A stretch of 64,000 bases of DNA from Gottschalkiaceae bacterium SANA. Lineage in GTDB: Bacteria; Bacillota; Clostridia; Tissierellales; GPF-1. The stretch is from assembly GCA_036323355.1 (NCBI GenBank), contig AP028876.1:1178001-1242000 (forward strand), written 5' to 3'. Position numbers and translations under genes: made by a program. This document shows, in pieces, positions 52,076 to 61,066 of this stretch. Under the pieces are notes generated by a model. That model had not been told where the DNA came from. It searched no databases and worked only from the letters and a program-made list of their open reading frames with translations. Position 1 is the stretch's first letter. Each line of letters starts with the position of its first letter.

Positions 52076-53467
52076 ATGAAAGCATGGGAAGAAGCACGCA
52101 AGATTACCGATCAAGCGATTCCGGTTCGTTTGGCGGAAGAAGAGCAAACTTGGGACGCTTACAATGAGGTGGAGCGTCAGATTGATTTTATGTTGAAATT
52201 GTATTGGAACAGCAATGTGCCGGGATCGTTTGCGCCGGAAAGCTTGGCATTGGCATCCATCCAGGCCGTTGAAAATCAAGGAAAGATTGTCGAGGGAGGA
52301 ATGGATCTGTATTATACGGGTCAAGAGGCTGTGAAAAACGATGACATGGTTGCCTTGAACCGGATCTCTGCCATCCTTAAAAATCGGGTGAATGAAGCCA
52401 AGGTCAATGCAGAGCATGGCTACTGGAAAACAGAATTGTATTCGACTTTTGAAGATTTTGCAGCAAAAACAAGATTTCCTGAAACCATCGCCTGTGATGT
52501 AACAAGCCAACATTTCTGGAAACAGACATATGCTGGATGGATGACACAGATTATTGGAGCCGCATACGGAACAGCTTTGGAAGGCTATACGACGGAACAA
52601 TTGGAGAAAAAGTTTGGGGAAATGGATGAGTATGTTCGTACCCCTAATACTATGAATGATGATATAACCTACGAATTGGCATTTTTGAATGCCTTTGATC
52701 GAGAAGGATACGGCGTTACTTCCCGCAATATTGCGGCGGAATGGTTGGCTTTAGTACCGGCAGGCTGGTCTGCCGAGCAGATTGCTCTCGATAATATTCG
52801 ATTGGGCATCATGCCACCTGAATCAGGACGTCTTCACAATCCATTTAATGAATGGATTGGTGCACAGATGCGCGGAGTAATCTGTGGCATGGCGGCTCCT
52901 GGAAATGCAAAACTAGCCGCTGAATTGGCTTGGAAAGATGGAGAAGTTTCTCATATTAGTAATGGGATTATTGGCGAGGTCTTCAATGCCATGCTGGCTG
53001 CAATGGCTTATGAGCGTAAGGATATACGTGCCATGCTAGTAGACGTGATTGATGGATTGCCTGCTGAAGCGGAGTATACGCAGGTTGTGCGTTTTGCTTT
53101 GGATCAATGTCAGTCAAATGAAGACTGGCGACCAGCTTGGACGGCTTGTGAAGAGCGTGTAACAACCTTCAACTGGATTCACACCTATCCCAATGCTGCA
53201 GCGGAAGTAGTTGCTATGTGGTATGGTGATGGCGACTTTGATCGTACCTTAATCTTGTCTGGGAAATTGGGTCAAGATGTGGATTGCAATGCGGCACAGA
53301 TTTTAAGCATACTTGGTATTATGAACGGATTGGACTCAGTTTCAGAACGTTGGACAGCACCGTTTGCAAATGATAACTTGGAAACGTACGTACGCTCTAT
53401 GAAAGAAATGACGATCACTTCTTTGACAGACTGGACAGTAAATGCAGTGAAAAAAGCAAGCGTATAG
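52076..53467 (+). CDS. ADP-ribosylglycohydrolase-like protein, copy 1
   Basis: A 463-residue protein with an N-terminal helical extension (about 1-150) and an ARH/DraG-type domain. Metal-site motifs: WMTQIIGAAYGTALEG near 160, NTMNDDITYELAFLNAF near 190 (usual TDDT), and GQDVDCNAAQILSILGIMNG near 397 (usual GDTDTNAA). The middle (PAGWSAEQIALDNIRLGIMP, NPFNEWIGAQMRG) is characteristic of a subgroup I know only as uncharacterised. ARH enzymes remove ADP-ribose from proteins or cleave related ribosides. GAAGGAG before ATG; single gene with a strong terminator. A close paralogue lies at 57427. Confidence 0.78.
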   Translation: MKAWEEARKITDQAIPVRLAEEEQTWDAYNEVERQIDFMLKLYWNSNVPGSFAPESLALASIQAVENQGKIVEGGMDLYYTGQEAVKNDDMVALNRISAILKNRVNEAKVNAEHGYWKTELYSTFEDFAAKTRFPETIACDVTSQHFWKQTYAGWMTQIIGAAYGTALEGYTTEQLEKKFGEMDEYVRTPNTMNDDITYELAFLNAFDREGYGVTSRNIAAEWLALVPAGWSAEQIALDNIRLGIMPPESGRLHNPFNEWIGAQMRGVICGMAAPGNAKLAAELAWKDGEVSHISNGIIGEVFNAMLAAMAYERKDIRAMLVDVIDGLPAEAEYTQVVRFALDQCQSNEDWRPAWTACEERVTTFNWIHTYPNAAAEVVAMWYGDGDFDRTLILSGKLGQDVDCNAAQILSILGIMNGLDSVSERWTAPFANDNLETYVRSMKEMTITSLTDWTVNAVKKASV

Positions 53468-53482
53468 TACTAGCGAAAAGAG

Positions 53483-53520
53483 AAAAACGGAGAAAGAGGA
53501 AAGCCTCTTTCTCCGTTTTT
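53483..53520. terminator. Bidirectional terminator between ARH-like gene and cysK
   Basis: Perfect 17-bp stem (53483-53499 with 53504-53520), A-rich outside on the left and T-rich on the right, loop AAAG. Serves both converging genes. Confidence 0.93.
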
Positions 53521-53523
53521 TAT

Positions 53524-54435
53524 TTACGCATAAATTCCCATAGAAAGATATTTCTCGCCTCCATCTGGGGCAATCGTCACAAGCTGATCGCCAGCCTGAT
53601 AGGACTCTGCTAAACGCAGGGTCGCCAGAATGTTGGCTGCGGCGGAGATACCCACAAACAGTCCTTCAGTTTTAACCAATCGTTTGGCAAAGGCCAAGGC
53701 ATCCTCCGTTGTGACGGTTAGCACATCATCAACGTATTTCGCACGATAGATCTCTGGGATAAAGCCTGCACCAATCCCTTGGATCTTATGGGGACCGGGA
53801 GTTCCACCTGACAACACGTCGGACTCTTCAGGTTCGACAGCAATAATCTGAATCTCTTGGTTTTCTTCTTTTAGACGCTTACCAACGCCTGTAATCGTAC
53901 CACCTGTACCTACGCCTGCAACAAAGGCTGAAATTTTAGGAAGGTCGGCTAGAATTTCTTCTGCCGTGGTTTCATAATGTTTGCACGGATTGTGCTTGTT
54001 GACAAATTGATAGGGGATAAAAACATTTGCATCTCTTTCCTGCATGGAGAGGGCTAAGTCGATGGTACCTTGCATGCCCTTGGATCCCGGTGTTAATTCA
54101 AGATGCGCACCGTAGGCGGTAATCAATTGGCGGCGTTCTTCGCTCATGCTATCTGGCATGATAATGGTAATGTCATAGCCCTTCAAGCGACCAATTAGAG
54201 CGAGAGCAATGCCTGTGTTGCCACTGGAGGGTTCAACGATTTTCATGCCCGGCCTTAGTGTTCCAGCTTTCTCTGCGGCTTCAATCATGCCCAATGCGGC
54301 TCGGTCCTTGACGCTGCCACCTGGATTCATTCCTTCTAGCTTCACATATACTTCAGCCCCGGATTTTGGAGTGATTTTCTGCAGTTTCACCATGGGTGTA
54401 TGTCCAATCAGTTCAATTAAATTATTGACAATCAT
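53524..54435 (-). CDS. cysK: Cysteine synthase A (O-acetylserine sulfhydrylase)
   Basis: A 303-residue PLP enzyme making cysteine from O-acetylserine and sulfide. PLP lysine K43 in NPGGSVKDRAAL, substrate loop EPSSGNTGIALA near 69, phosphate-binding GVGTGGTITG near 175, and GISAAANILA near the end. GAAAGGAG before ATG. Preceded by a T-box leader whose specifier codon reads UGC (Cys), so expression should rise when tRNA-Cys is uncharged. No cysE neighbour. Confidence 0.95.
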   Translation of the reverse strand: MIVNNLIELIGHTPMVKLQKITPKSGAEVYVKLEGMNPGGSVKDRAALGMIEAAEKAGTLRPGMKIVEPSSGNTGIALALIGRLKGYDITIIMPDSMSEERRQLITAYGAHLELTPGSKGMQGTIDLALSMQERDANVFIPYQFVNKHNPCKHYETTAEEILADLPKISAFVAGVGTGGTITGVGKRLKEENQEIQIIAVEPEESDVLSGGTPGPHKIQGIGAGFIPEIYRAKYVDDVLTVTTEDALAFAKRLVKTEGLFVGISAAANILATLRLAESYQAGDQLVTIAPDGGEKYLSMGIYA

Positions 54436-54452
54436 TGTTTTCTCCTTTCAAT

Positions 54453-54702
54453 AAAAAACACACCTCGCCTCAATTAAGAGGCGAGGTGTTATCTCGCGGT
54501 TCCACTCTAGTTTTAGGTTATACAACCCTCTCATTGCGGATACAATCATATCAGCTTCTCGATAACGGGAGAATCCCGTACGTGCCTACTTGATTCGGCA
54601 GTCCGCTCTGAAGAGCACTTCGATTAAGTATTCTTAAGAGGTCACAGCACTCCTCTCTCTCTGGGAAGAATAAATTAATCTACTTTCCTTCATCATCGCG
54701 TT
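54453..54702 (-). ncRNA. T-box leader (tRNA-Cys type) of cysK
   Basis: On the minus strand: AGTA-containing stem I with GATTAATTTATTCTT pairing AAGAATACTTAATC, the AGAGAG element, a candidate specifier TGC (complement of 54615-54617, in GAAGTGCTC), then the T-box core AGAGTGGAACCGCG (54508-54495). The terminator ACACCTCGCCTC/GAGGCGAGGTGT (54460-54489) is followed by a T run. In T-boxes uncharged tRNA stabilises the antiterminator. The specifier matches the cysteine gene it controls. Confidence 0.93.
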
Positions 54703-54708
54703 TTTTGT

Positions 54709-54737
54709 ATTCTATATAGTTCTACCCTCTCTGTCAA
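54709..54737 (-). promoter_or_regulatory. Promoter of the T-box-cysK transcript
   Basis: On the minus strand TTGACA (54737-54732) and TAGAAT (54714-54709) with a 17-base spacer, placing the start about seven bases before the T-box. Confidence 0.85.
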
Positions 54738-54810
54738 GGATTAAATCAAATATATGCTTTTACACATAAAAAATGGTATCATAGAGAGAGACAAACAGGG
54801 AGGTCGACAC

Positions 54811-55773
54811 ATGAAAAAAGCAGGGATTATCGTGCTAATGACACTACTATTTTTTACAGGATGTAGTCGCGCAGAAACACCGGAGGCCACGGTTGAGGGT
54901 GAAAAACCTGTGGAGCCAGTGGTTGTAAAGCCAGTAGAGTTGGAATCCGAACCAGCAGAACCGGTTTTAGTGATGGATGAAAGTCCGATTGTCTTTCAAT
55001 TTGGCGAAGAGACAGAAGCGATTCTACCGATGCAAAAGGCCTTGTATTTGATGAATTACGATGTGGATGAAACGGGCATATTGGATGAAAAAACAGAAGC
55101 GGCAATAGCGACATTTAAGCTGACCCAGGAGGATTTGATTCCAAATGGAGAGTGTACAGAGTGGACGCAAGATCGAATCCTTTTGGAAGCCGATCGTCGA
55201 TTGATCAATCAACCAGATAGTCTTTTGGTTCTGGCCAACAAGACCTATTACTTGGCAGCTGATTATGTGCCAGCAGATTTGGTGCAGCCGGATGTGTATA
55301 ACTACTATGAAGAGAAACGGGAGCTGAGGGAACCGGCGGCTCGCGCTTTAGAAGACCTGTTTGCCGCCTGTAAGGATGAGCTTGGGGTTAAACTGGTATT
55401 CCGTTCGGGATTTAGAAGCTACGATATCCAAAAGATCATTTTTGCGCGACATGTGAAGGCTGATGGATTAGAGGCGGCCAATCAGGTGAGTGCTAAACCA
55501 GGGCAGAGCGAGCATCAAACGGGAATGGCGGCGGATATTACCAGTTGGAGCGTCAAAAACGCCTTGGATGAAGCCTTTGGAGAAACGATGGAGGGGATTT
55601 GGGTTGCTGAGCATGCCCATGAGTTTGGATTTATTATTCGTTATCAGATCGATACCGTGGATATCACCAAGTATCAATATGAACCTTGGCATTTACGCTA
55701 CGTCGGAATTGAAGATGCAACAAAGATTTTCGAAGCTGGGGTGACCTTGGAGGAATATCTGGGAGAAATCTAG
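54811..55773 (+). CDS. D-alanyl-D-alanine carboxypeptidase-like lipoprotein (VanY/LAS family)
   Basis: A 320-residue lipoprotein. Lipobox FTGC follows MKKAGIIVLMTLLF; then an acidic linker (about 25-65), a peptidoglycan-binding-like helical module (about 70-110, ILPMQKALYLMNYDVDETGI), and a LAS metallopeptidase domain (about 170-315). Zinc motifs SEHQTGMAADI (SxHxxGxAxD) and EPWHLRYVG are intact, as is FRSGFRSY. It would trim D-Ala from cell-wall stem peptides outside the membrane. Start ATG 54811 follows GGGAGG; upstream in-frame codons lack a site. The next gene starts immediately after its stop. Confidence 0.87.
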   Translation: MKKAGIIVLMTLLFFTGCSRAETPEATVEGEKPVEPVVVKPVELESEPAEPVLVMDESPIVFQFGEETEAILPMQKALYLMNYDVDETGILDEKTEAAIATFKLTQEDLIPNGECTEWTQDRILLEADRRLINQPDSLLVLANKTYYLAADYVPADLVQPDVYNYYEEKRELREPAARALEDLFAACKDELGVKLVFRSGFRSYDIQKIIFARHVKADGLEAANQVSAKPGQSEHQTGMAADITSWSVKNALDEAFGETMEGIWVAEHAHEFGFIIRYQIDTVDITKYQYEPWHLRYVGIEDATKIFEAGVTLEEYLGEI

Positions 55774-56727
55774 ATGAATCAGTGGAATGATAAGCGCTAT
55801 CATAATTTGAATTTTGAATTGCGTGAGCGGTTCGGCAAAAAGATGGTGAAATTGAGTTTGGATGGCGGATTTACTTGTCCAAACCGAGACGGCACCCTTT
55901 CTGAGAAAGGGTGCGTCTTTTGTAGTGAGCGAGGAAGCGGTGATTTTGCCGGGAGTCGTTGGGCTCCCCTACAGGAACAGATCGATCAGCAGATAATTTT
56001 GTTGACAGAGAAATGGCCTAAGGCAGGTTATTTGGCTTATTTGCAGAATTTTACCAATACCTATGGTGAAACCGAGTCGTTAGGAAAATTATATCGAGAG
56101 ATAGTAGCGGATCCGCGCATTGAAGGATTAGCGATCGCTACCCGGGCAGATTGCCTGAATGATGATGTGATTGCCTTATTGGAAGGCTTGAGTCATAAAA
56201 CCTTTTTGTGGGTGGAGATCGGGATTCAATCGATTCACGCTTCAACGAGGGAGTGGATGAATCGCCATGAGGATTTGGATCAAGCCATGGAAATGGTGGA
56301 ACGACTTCAATCTTGCGGGATTCGGGTGGTCGTTCATTTGATATTGGGTTTACCCGGTGAGACAGAAAATGAGATGATTGAGAGTGTGAAAGCGGTTGGA
56401 GATCTTGCTCCTTGGGGAATAAAACTTCATCTTCTTCATATCATGATCAAAACACCCCTTGCGGAGTGGTATCAAGCACATCCTTTTGATATGATGGAAA
56501 GAGGAGCTTATATCGATTTATTGGTGAAGTGCTTAGTTGGGCTTTCACCGGATATTACAATTCATCGATTGACAGGAGATGCACCACGGGATCGCTTGCT
56601 TGCTCCTAAGTGGGCGGTTCGAAAACGATTAATTCTCAATGGCCTTGATCAGGCATTGCGTCAAGGAAATTTGTGGCAAGGGAAGAGTTGGATGGGGAGT
56701 AAACGCATATGGGAATTCAATGGATAG
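55774..56727 (+). CDS. Radical SAM protein, TIGR01212/YhcC type
   Basis: A 317-residue radical SAM protein of unknown reaction. Cluster motif with wide spacing, CPNRDGTLSEKGCVFC (C-x11-C-x2-C) at about 30-45, preceded by KLSLDGGFT and followed by SERGSGDFAG, the hallmark of this family. Barrel segments YLAYLQNFTNTYG, LWVEIGIQSIH and HLILGLPGETENEM follow. No ribosome site of its own is obvious; its ATG directly follows the carboxypeptidase stop. Confidence 0.88.
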   Translation: MNQWNDKRYHNLNFELRERFGKKMVKLSLDGGFTCPNRDGTLSEKGCVFCSERGSGDFAGSRWAPLQEQIDQQIILLTEKWPKAGYLAYLQNFTNTYGETESLGKLYREIVADPRIEGLAIATRADCLNDDVIALLEGLSHKTFLWVEIGIQSIHASTREWMNRHEDLDQAMEMVERLQSCGIRVVVHLILGLPGETENEMIESVKAVGDLAPWGIKLHLLHIMIKTPLAEWYQAHPFDMMERGAYIDLLVKCLVGLSPDITIHRLTGDAPRDRLLAPKWAVRKRLILNGLDQALRQGNLWQGKSWMGSKRIWEFNG

Positions 56728-57401
56728 AGGGTGTTTTTTTGGCAAGACCCAATCGATTTGTAGCGGAAGTTCAGATTGATGGTAAAGTAGAGCGGGCGCA
56801 TGTTCCCAATACGGGACGATTGCAAGAGTTGTTGATTCCCGGTGTGGCGATTGCCTTGGCCATTCATTTAGATCCAAAAAGGAAATATCGATTGAGCTTG
56901 CGACAGGTGAAATATCGAGGGATTTGGGTGTCAATCGATTCACAGTTGCCAAATCGATTGGTGAAGGAAGCGCTTGAAACAGGGCTGATATTTCCAAATG
57001 AGAAGTGGGGGAGAATTCAATCTGAAGCCTCTTGTGGAGAAAGTCGTTTTGATTTTGCCTTGCATGGCCCAAGGGGCATTCGTTGGCTTGAGGTGAAGGG
57101 TGTGACACTGGAGCGTGAGGAGTGGGGGTATTTTCCCGACGCACCGACGACCAGGGGAACTCGCCATGTTCGTCATCTTCAGAGGCTTGTAGAAGCGGGT
57201 CAAGAAGCAGCGGTCATCTTTGTCATACAAAACGCATGGGCCAAGGGAATTACTCCGAATCTTGAGAAAGATCCAGAATTTGCGCAGGCGGTGAGAGAAG
57301 CGTGTGAAGCTGGGGTTCAATTTTTTGCATATTGTTGGGGATTTGAGCATGGAGAGACCAGTTTTTTTGGTGCTCGACCCGTAGAAATAAATAGGGTATA
57401 A
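56709..57401 (+). CDS. sfsA: SfsA-family nuclease-like protein
   Basis: A 230-residue SfsA homologue. Family motifs: RPNRFVAEVQIDG, AHVPNTGRLQELLIPG, ESRFDFALHG, WLEVKGVTLE and GTRHVRHLQRLVEAGQEAAV, with the Asp/Glu/Lys pattern of a PD-(D/E)XK-type fold. The original name (sugar fermentation stimulation) does not define its role. Starts 19 bases inside the radical SAM gene, GGGGAG upstream. Confidence 0.92.
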   Translation: MGIQWIEGVFLARPNRFVAEVQIDGKVERAHVPNTGRLQELLIPGVAIALAIHLDPKRKYRLSLRQVKYRGIWVSIDSQLPNRLVKEALETGLIFPNEKWGRIQSEASCGESRFDFALHGPRGIRWLEVKGVTLEREEWGYFPDAPTTRGTRHVRHLQRLVEAGQEAAVIFVIQNAWAKGITPNLEKDPEFAQAVREACEAGVQFFAYCWGFEHGETSFFGARPVEINRV

Positions 57402-57426
57402 AAAATAGAAAGGAAAGGATTTGAGG

Positions 57427-58854
57427 ATGAAAGCATGGGAAAGTGTACGAAAAATTACAGATGAAGCAGTCCCGCGACGTCTCGCAGAAGACGAACAAAC
57501 CTGGGATGCCATGAATGAAGTAGAAGCGCAGGTTGATTTTATGCTTCGCCTCTATTGGGACAGTCATGTTCCGGGTTCTTATGCTCCGGAGAGCTTGATG
57601 CTTGCTTCCATCCAGGCCGTTGAAAACCAAGGTAAGTTGGTTGAAAATGGGATGGACTTATATGAAGAGGGGTTGGCGGCCTTTGAGGCTGAAGATATGG
57701 TGGCTCTTCATCGTGTTACGGCTAAGTTGAAATATAAAGTGAATACTGCTAAAAAGGATATGGCACATAGTTATTGGCGGTCGGCATACTATGATAATTT
57801 TACTCAGTTTGCTGAGGATTCGAGCTTTCCGATATCTATGGATTGTGACGTATCGACAGATCGATTTTTAGATCAAACCTATGGGGGTTGGATGGCGCAG
57901 ATTATTGGTGCCGCTTATGGAACTGCACTAGAAGGATATACCACGGTGCAGTTGGAGAAAGCCTTTGGTGATCTGGATGAGTATGTTCGTGAGCCCAACA
58001 CCATGAACGATGACATTACCTATGAACTGGCATTTTTGAATGCTTTTGATCATTCTGGGTATCAAGTAACTTCTAAGGAAATTGCAGCTGAATGGATGGC
58101 CTTGGTGCCAGCCGGCTGGTCCGCAGAACAGATTGCCTTGGACAATATTCGAATGGGCATTATGCCGCCGGAATCTGGACGTCTTTATAATCCTTTTAAC
58201 GAATGGATTGGGGCGCAGATGCGTGGAGCAATTTGCGGCATGGCAGCACCTGGAAATCCAAAATTAGCAGCGGAACTAGCTTGGAAAGATGGTGAAATTT
58301 CGCATATCAACAACGGGATCATCGGCGAGGTATTTAATGCCATGCTGGTTGCCATGGCCTATGAGCGACAAGATTTGCGGGTTATGTTGCGAGAAGTTAT
58401 TGAGGGATTACCAAAGGAAAGTGAATACACGCGAATCGTTCAGTTCGCTTTTAATCAATGCAATATGCATGAAGACTGGCGAGTAGCATGGAAGCTATGC
58501 GAAGAAAAAGTGAAGCGGTATAATTGGATCCACGCCTATCCCAATGCGGCAGCAGAAGTTATTGCTCTTTGGTATGGAAATGGAGATTTTAACGAGACAA
58601 TTGTACTGTCTGGAAAAATGGGGCAGGATGTAGATTGCAATGCCGCTCAAATTTTGAGTGTACTGGGTGTTATGAATGGGATTTCCGAAATTCCTGAGCG
58701 ATGGAGAAAACCATTCGCAAACGATGAATTAGAAACTTATGTGCGTTCCATGAAAAAGATGACGATTCGGTCCCTAACGGATTGGACAGTGAAAGCGGTG
58801 CGAAAGGCAAAAGAGGAGGCGGAGAATCGTGACGGAAGAGAAGAAGCAAAATAA
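57427..58854 (+). CDS. ADP-ribosylglycohydrolase-like protein, copy 2
   Basis: A 475-residue close paralogue of the gene at 52076 with the same N-terminal extension (MKAWESVRKITDEAVPRRLA) and motifs WMAQIIGAAYGTALEGYT, NTMNDDITYELAFLNAFD and GQDVDCNAAQILSVLGVMNG. Start ATG 57427 is used in place of a TTG six bases upstream. Unlike copy 1 it heads a run of genes (basic protein, cysteine hydrolase, nucleoside phosphorylase, flavodiiron protein, phosphosugar mutase), suggesting ADP-ribose or nucleoside metabolism. It overlaps the next gene by 26 bases. Reaction unknown. Confidence 0.78.
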   Translation: MKAWESVRKITDEAVPRRLAEDEQTWDAMNEVEAQVDFMLRLYWDSHVPGSYAPESLMLASIQAVENQGKLVENGMDLYEEGLAAFEAEDMVALHRVTAKLKYKVNTAKKDMAHSYWRSAYYDNFTQFAEDSSFPISMDCDVSTDRFLDQTYGGWMAQIIGAAYGTALEGYTTVQLEKAFGDLDEYVREPNTMNDDITYELAFLNAFDHSGYQVTSKEIAAEWMALVPAGWSAEQIALDNIRMGIMPPESGRLYNPFNEWIGAQMRGAICGMAAPGNPKLAAELAWKDGEISHINNGIIGEVFNAMLVAMAYERQDLRVMLREVIEGLPKESEYTRIVQFAFNQCNMHEDWRVAWKLCEEKVKRYNWIHAYPNAAAEVIALWYGNGDFNETIVLSGKMGQDVDCNAAQILSVLGVMNGISEIPERWRKPFANDELETYVRSMKKMTIRSLTDWTVKAVRKAKEEAENRDGREEAK

Positions 58855-59599
58855 GCCGGCTATAAAGCCGAAAGATCAAAAACAAACTCAACCGGTTGTA
58901 AAACCGAAAGAACAGAAACAAAATCAGTCTGGAGAAAAACCTCAAGAGAAGAAGTCTGAACGGCCATCATCAAATAGAAGAAGACCATCGAATCGGAGAC
59001 GGAAAAAGCCGCCGGTTTCAAATGAAGATAAAGCAAAGAATGAGCAAGGCAAGCAAACATCAAAGCAAACATCAAAGCAAAGCTCTCAGAGAGCACCTCA
59101 AAAAAAGGATCCATCCAAGGATTCAAGAAATCGAAATCAAAGCAAATCTTCTGAAGATAGAAATGCAAGACAAAAAGATTCGCAGGGTGCTAGACCATCC
59201 GGCAAAAAGAACCAGAGTTCTTCTAATCGCGGAAAGCGACGCGATCAGCATAGCAATGATCGAAGAGACAGAAACAAAAAACCAGCACCAGTATTCAAAA
59301 AGGCGAAAGCACCTCGACCAGGTCAGATTCGTCAAATGATCTTTAAGAAGAACAATAACGCATACTTCTCAAAAACAGGAGAAAAGGATGTTCGTTTGGA
59401 ATTGATGGATCAAGTTGAACCTCATTTTTTGTATCGAGGCAACAATCGCAGGTATTACCTTGCTACGGAATATAGCGGAATCTTGCATGTGATCGTTGAT
59501 TTTGACGAGTATGAAGAAGCTAAAGAAGCCTTGCGAATCCGAGGAGAACATGATTTCTCGCAGATTTTGGATTTTGAGGTTGAATCAAATATTGAGTAG
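58829..59599 (+). CDS. Basic low-complexity protein with small C-terminal domain
   Basis: A 256-residue protein starting with GTG inside the 3' end of the ARH-like gene (GAGGAGGCGGAG upstream). Residues 1-155 are disordered and very rich in Lys, Gln, Arg, Ser and Pro, with short tandem repeats (KPKDQKQTQPVV, KPKEQKQNQS; KQTSKQTSKQ) and Arg clusters (NRRRPSNRRRKK). Residues 160-256 form a folded domain (IRQMIFKKNNNAYFSK, RRYYLATEYSGILHVIVDFD) I do not recognise. The basic tail suggests binding to RNA, DNA or ribosomes; this is inference. Confidence 0.7.
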   Translation: MTEEKKQNKPAIKPKDQKQTQPVVKPKEQKQNQSGEKPQEKKSERPSSNRRRPSNRRRKKPPVSNEDKAKNEQGKQTSKQTSKQSSQRAPQKKDPSKDSRNRNQSKSSEDRNARQKDSQGARPSGKKNQSSSNRGKRRDQHSNDRRDRNKKPAPVFKKAKAPRPGQIRQMIFKKNNNAYFSKTGEKDVRLELMDQVEPHFLYRGNNRRYYLATEYSGILHVIVDFDEYEEAKEALRIRGEHDFSQILDFEVESNIE

Positions 59600-59613
59600 G
59601 AAAGGAAGACGAA

Positions 59614-60291
59614 ATGAAAGTAGAAAATCTTTCTGAACATTTTGAACAAGAGGCGCAAGAGGCAATCAAGGGAATGATTGAGCAATTGAGGGCAAAACCG
59701 CCAATGGTTTTGGAACAATTGCAATTTGACCGAACAGCAGTTATTGTTATGGATCTGGTGAATGGGTTTGCCAAGGAAGGTCCCTTAGCGGATGAACGTG
59801 TGAAAAGTTTAATTCCAGGAATTAGTCGATTGTTATCAGAAGCTTCGAAACGGAAAATTGAGATGCTGGCTTTTCGAGATTGTCATAGCAAAGAGTCCAA
59901 GGAAATGAAGTTTTATCCCGCCCATTGTTTGGCGGATGAAAAAGAGAGTGAATTGGTGGATGAAATCAAGGGCTATCACTTTAGCCATGTCATCAGTAAA
60001 AATTCAACCAATGGTTTTCACACGACGGAGTTTTTAAATTGGCTGAAAGAAAGCCGTGTAGACACCTTTATTCTTGTTGGGGACTGTACGGATCTTTGCA
60101 TTCAGCATTTTGCTATTACCCTGCAGACTTATTTGAATCAGTATAATTTTGAAGGAAAAATAGTGATTCCCATGGATCTGGTGGATACCTTCCACCTGGG
60201 GATACATCATGGGGATTTGATGAATATCATGAGTTTATATCAAATGATGAGTAATGGAATTGAATTGGTGAAAGAGATTCAATACCAATAA
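59614..60291 (+). CDS. Isochorismatase-family cysteine hydrolase (nicotinamidase-like)
   Basis: A 225-residue hydrolase. After a helical N-terminal extension (1-40), the catalytic Asp lies in VIVMDLVNGFAKEGPLAD, Lys in ISKNSTNGFHTTEF, and nucleophile Cys in LVGDCTDLCIQHF. The DxxNGF and GxCTDxCI pattern is shared by nicotinamidases and related amidases. In this setting, beside nucleoside-processing genes, nicotinamide deamidation is attractive but unproven. A ribosome site (GGAAAGG) precedes ATG. Confidence 0.83.
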   Translation: MKVENLSEHFEQEAQEAIKGMIEQLRAKPPMVLEQLQFDRTAVIVMDLVNGFAKEGPLADERVKSLIPGISRLLSEASKRKIEMLAFRDCHSKESKEMKFYPAHCLADEKESELVDEIKGYHFSHVISKNSTNGFHTTEFLNWLKESRVDTFILVGDCTDLCIQHFAITLQTYLNQYNFEGKIVIPMDLVDTFHLGIHHGDLMNIMSLYQMMSNGIELVKEIQYQ

Positions 60292-60304
60292 CGAGGAGGA
60301 AACA

Positions 60305-61066
60305 ATGAAACAACCCCATATTTTATGCGAGCCATCTGAAATTGCACGATACGCACTTTTACCGGGAGATCCTGAGCGGGTGTTGCGGGTTGCAGAATTT
60401 TTGGATGATTGGAAAGAAATCGCATACAATCGAGAATTTCGAACCATTACAGGGACCTATCAAGGGGTTGCGGTTACAGTAACCTCGACGGGAATCGGTG
60501 GTGCTTCTGCATGCATCGCAATTGAAGAACTGTCTGCCTGTGGAGCGGATACCCTGATTCGAATTGGTAGTGCGGGTGCATCTCAACCGGAAGTTGAGAT
60601 TGGCGACTTGATTATTTCCACGGGTGCCGTACGAGAAGAAGGTGCATCTCGGATGTATGTAGAGCATAATTATCCGGCAGTGCCTCATTTTTCGGTACTT
60701 CGGGCCCTAGTGGAAGAGGCGGAGGCTAAGGGTTTGCGTCATTTTGTTGGACTCACTCGCAGCCATGACAGCTTTTATATTGATGATGAGAGTGAGCGCA
60801 TGGCAAAGGCGCATAAAAATAAGCTCTTGGGTTCGGATATGGAAACATCGGCATTGTTTGTGATTGCGTCTTTGCGTGGCTTGCGTGCCGGCAGTATTTT
60901 GAATAATGTTGTAAAATATGAATCGGATGTGAAAGAAGGCATCAATGACTATGTGGATGAGGCAGACCGTGCAGCTCAAGGCGAGAAACAAGAGATTCTG
61001 ATCGCTCTTGGTGCCATCAAGCGATTGGCGGAACGGGACCTGCTGCAAGGAGGAATAAATGATTAA
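60305..61066 (+). CDS. Nucleoside phosphorylase (uridine/purine type)
   Basis: A 253-residue PNP/UDP family enzyme splitting a nucleoside with phosphate into base and ribose 1-phosphate. Motifs: LLPGDPERVLRVAEFLDD, TSTGIGGASACIAIEEL, IRIGSAGASQPEVEIGDLII, and LGSDMETSALFVIASLRGLR (ribose-binding Met-Glu). GDPERV and SDMETSA fit the uridine phosphorylase group. Overlaps the next gene by eight bases; a phosphosugar mutase follows two genes on and could process the sugar phosphate. Confidence 0.9.
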   Translation: MKQPHILCEPSEIARYALLPGDPERVLRVAEFLDDWKEIAYNREFRTITGTYQGVAVTVTSTGIGGASACIAIEELSACGADTLIRIGSAGASQPEVEIGDLIISTGAVREEGASRMYVEHNYPAVPHFSVLRALVEEAEAKGLRHFVGLTRSHDSFYIDDESERMAKAHKNKLLGSDMETSALFVIASLRGLRAGSILNNVVKYESDVKEGINDYVDEADRAAQGEKQEILIALGAIKRLAERDLLQGGIND

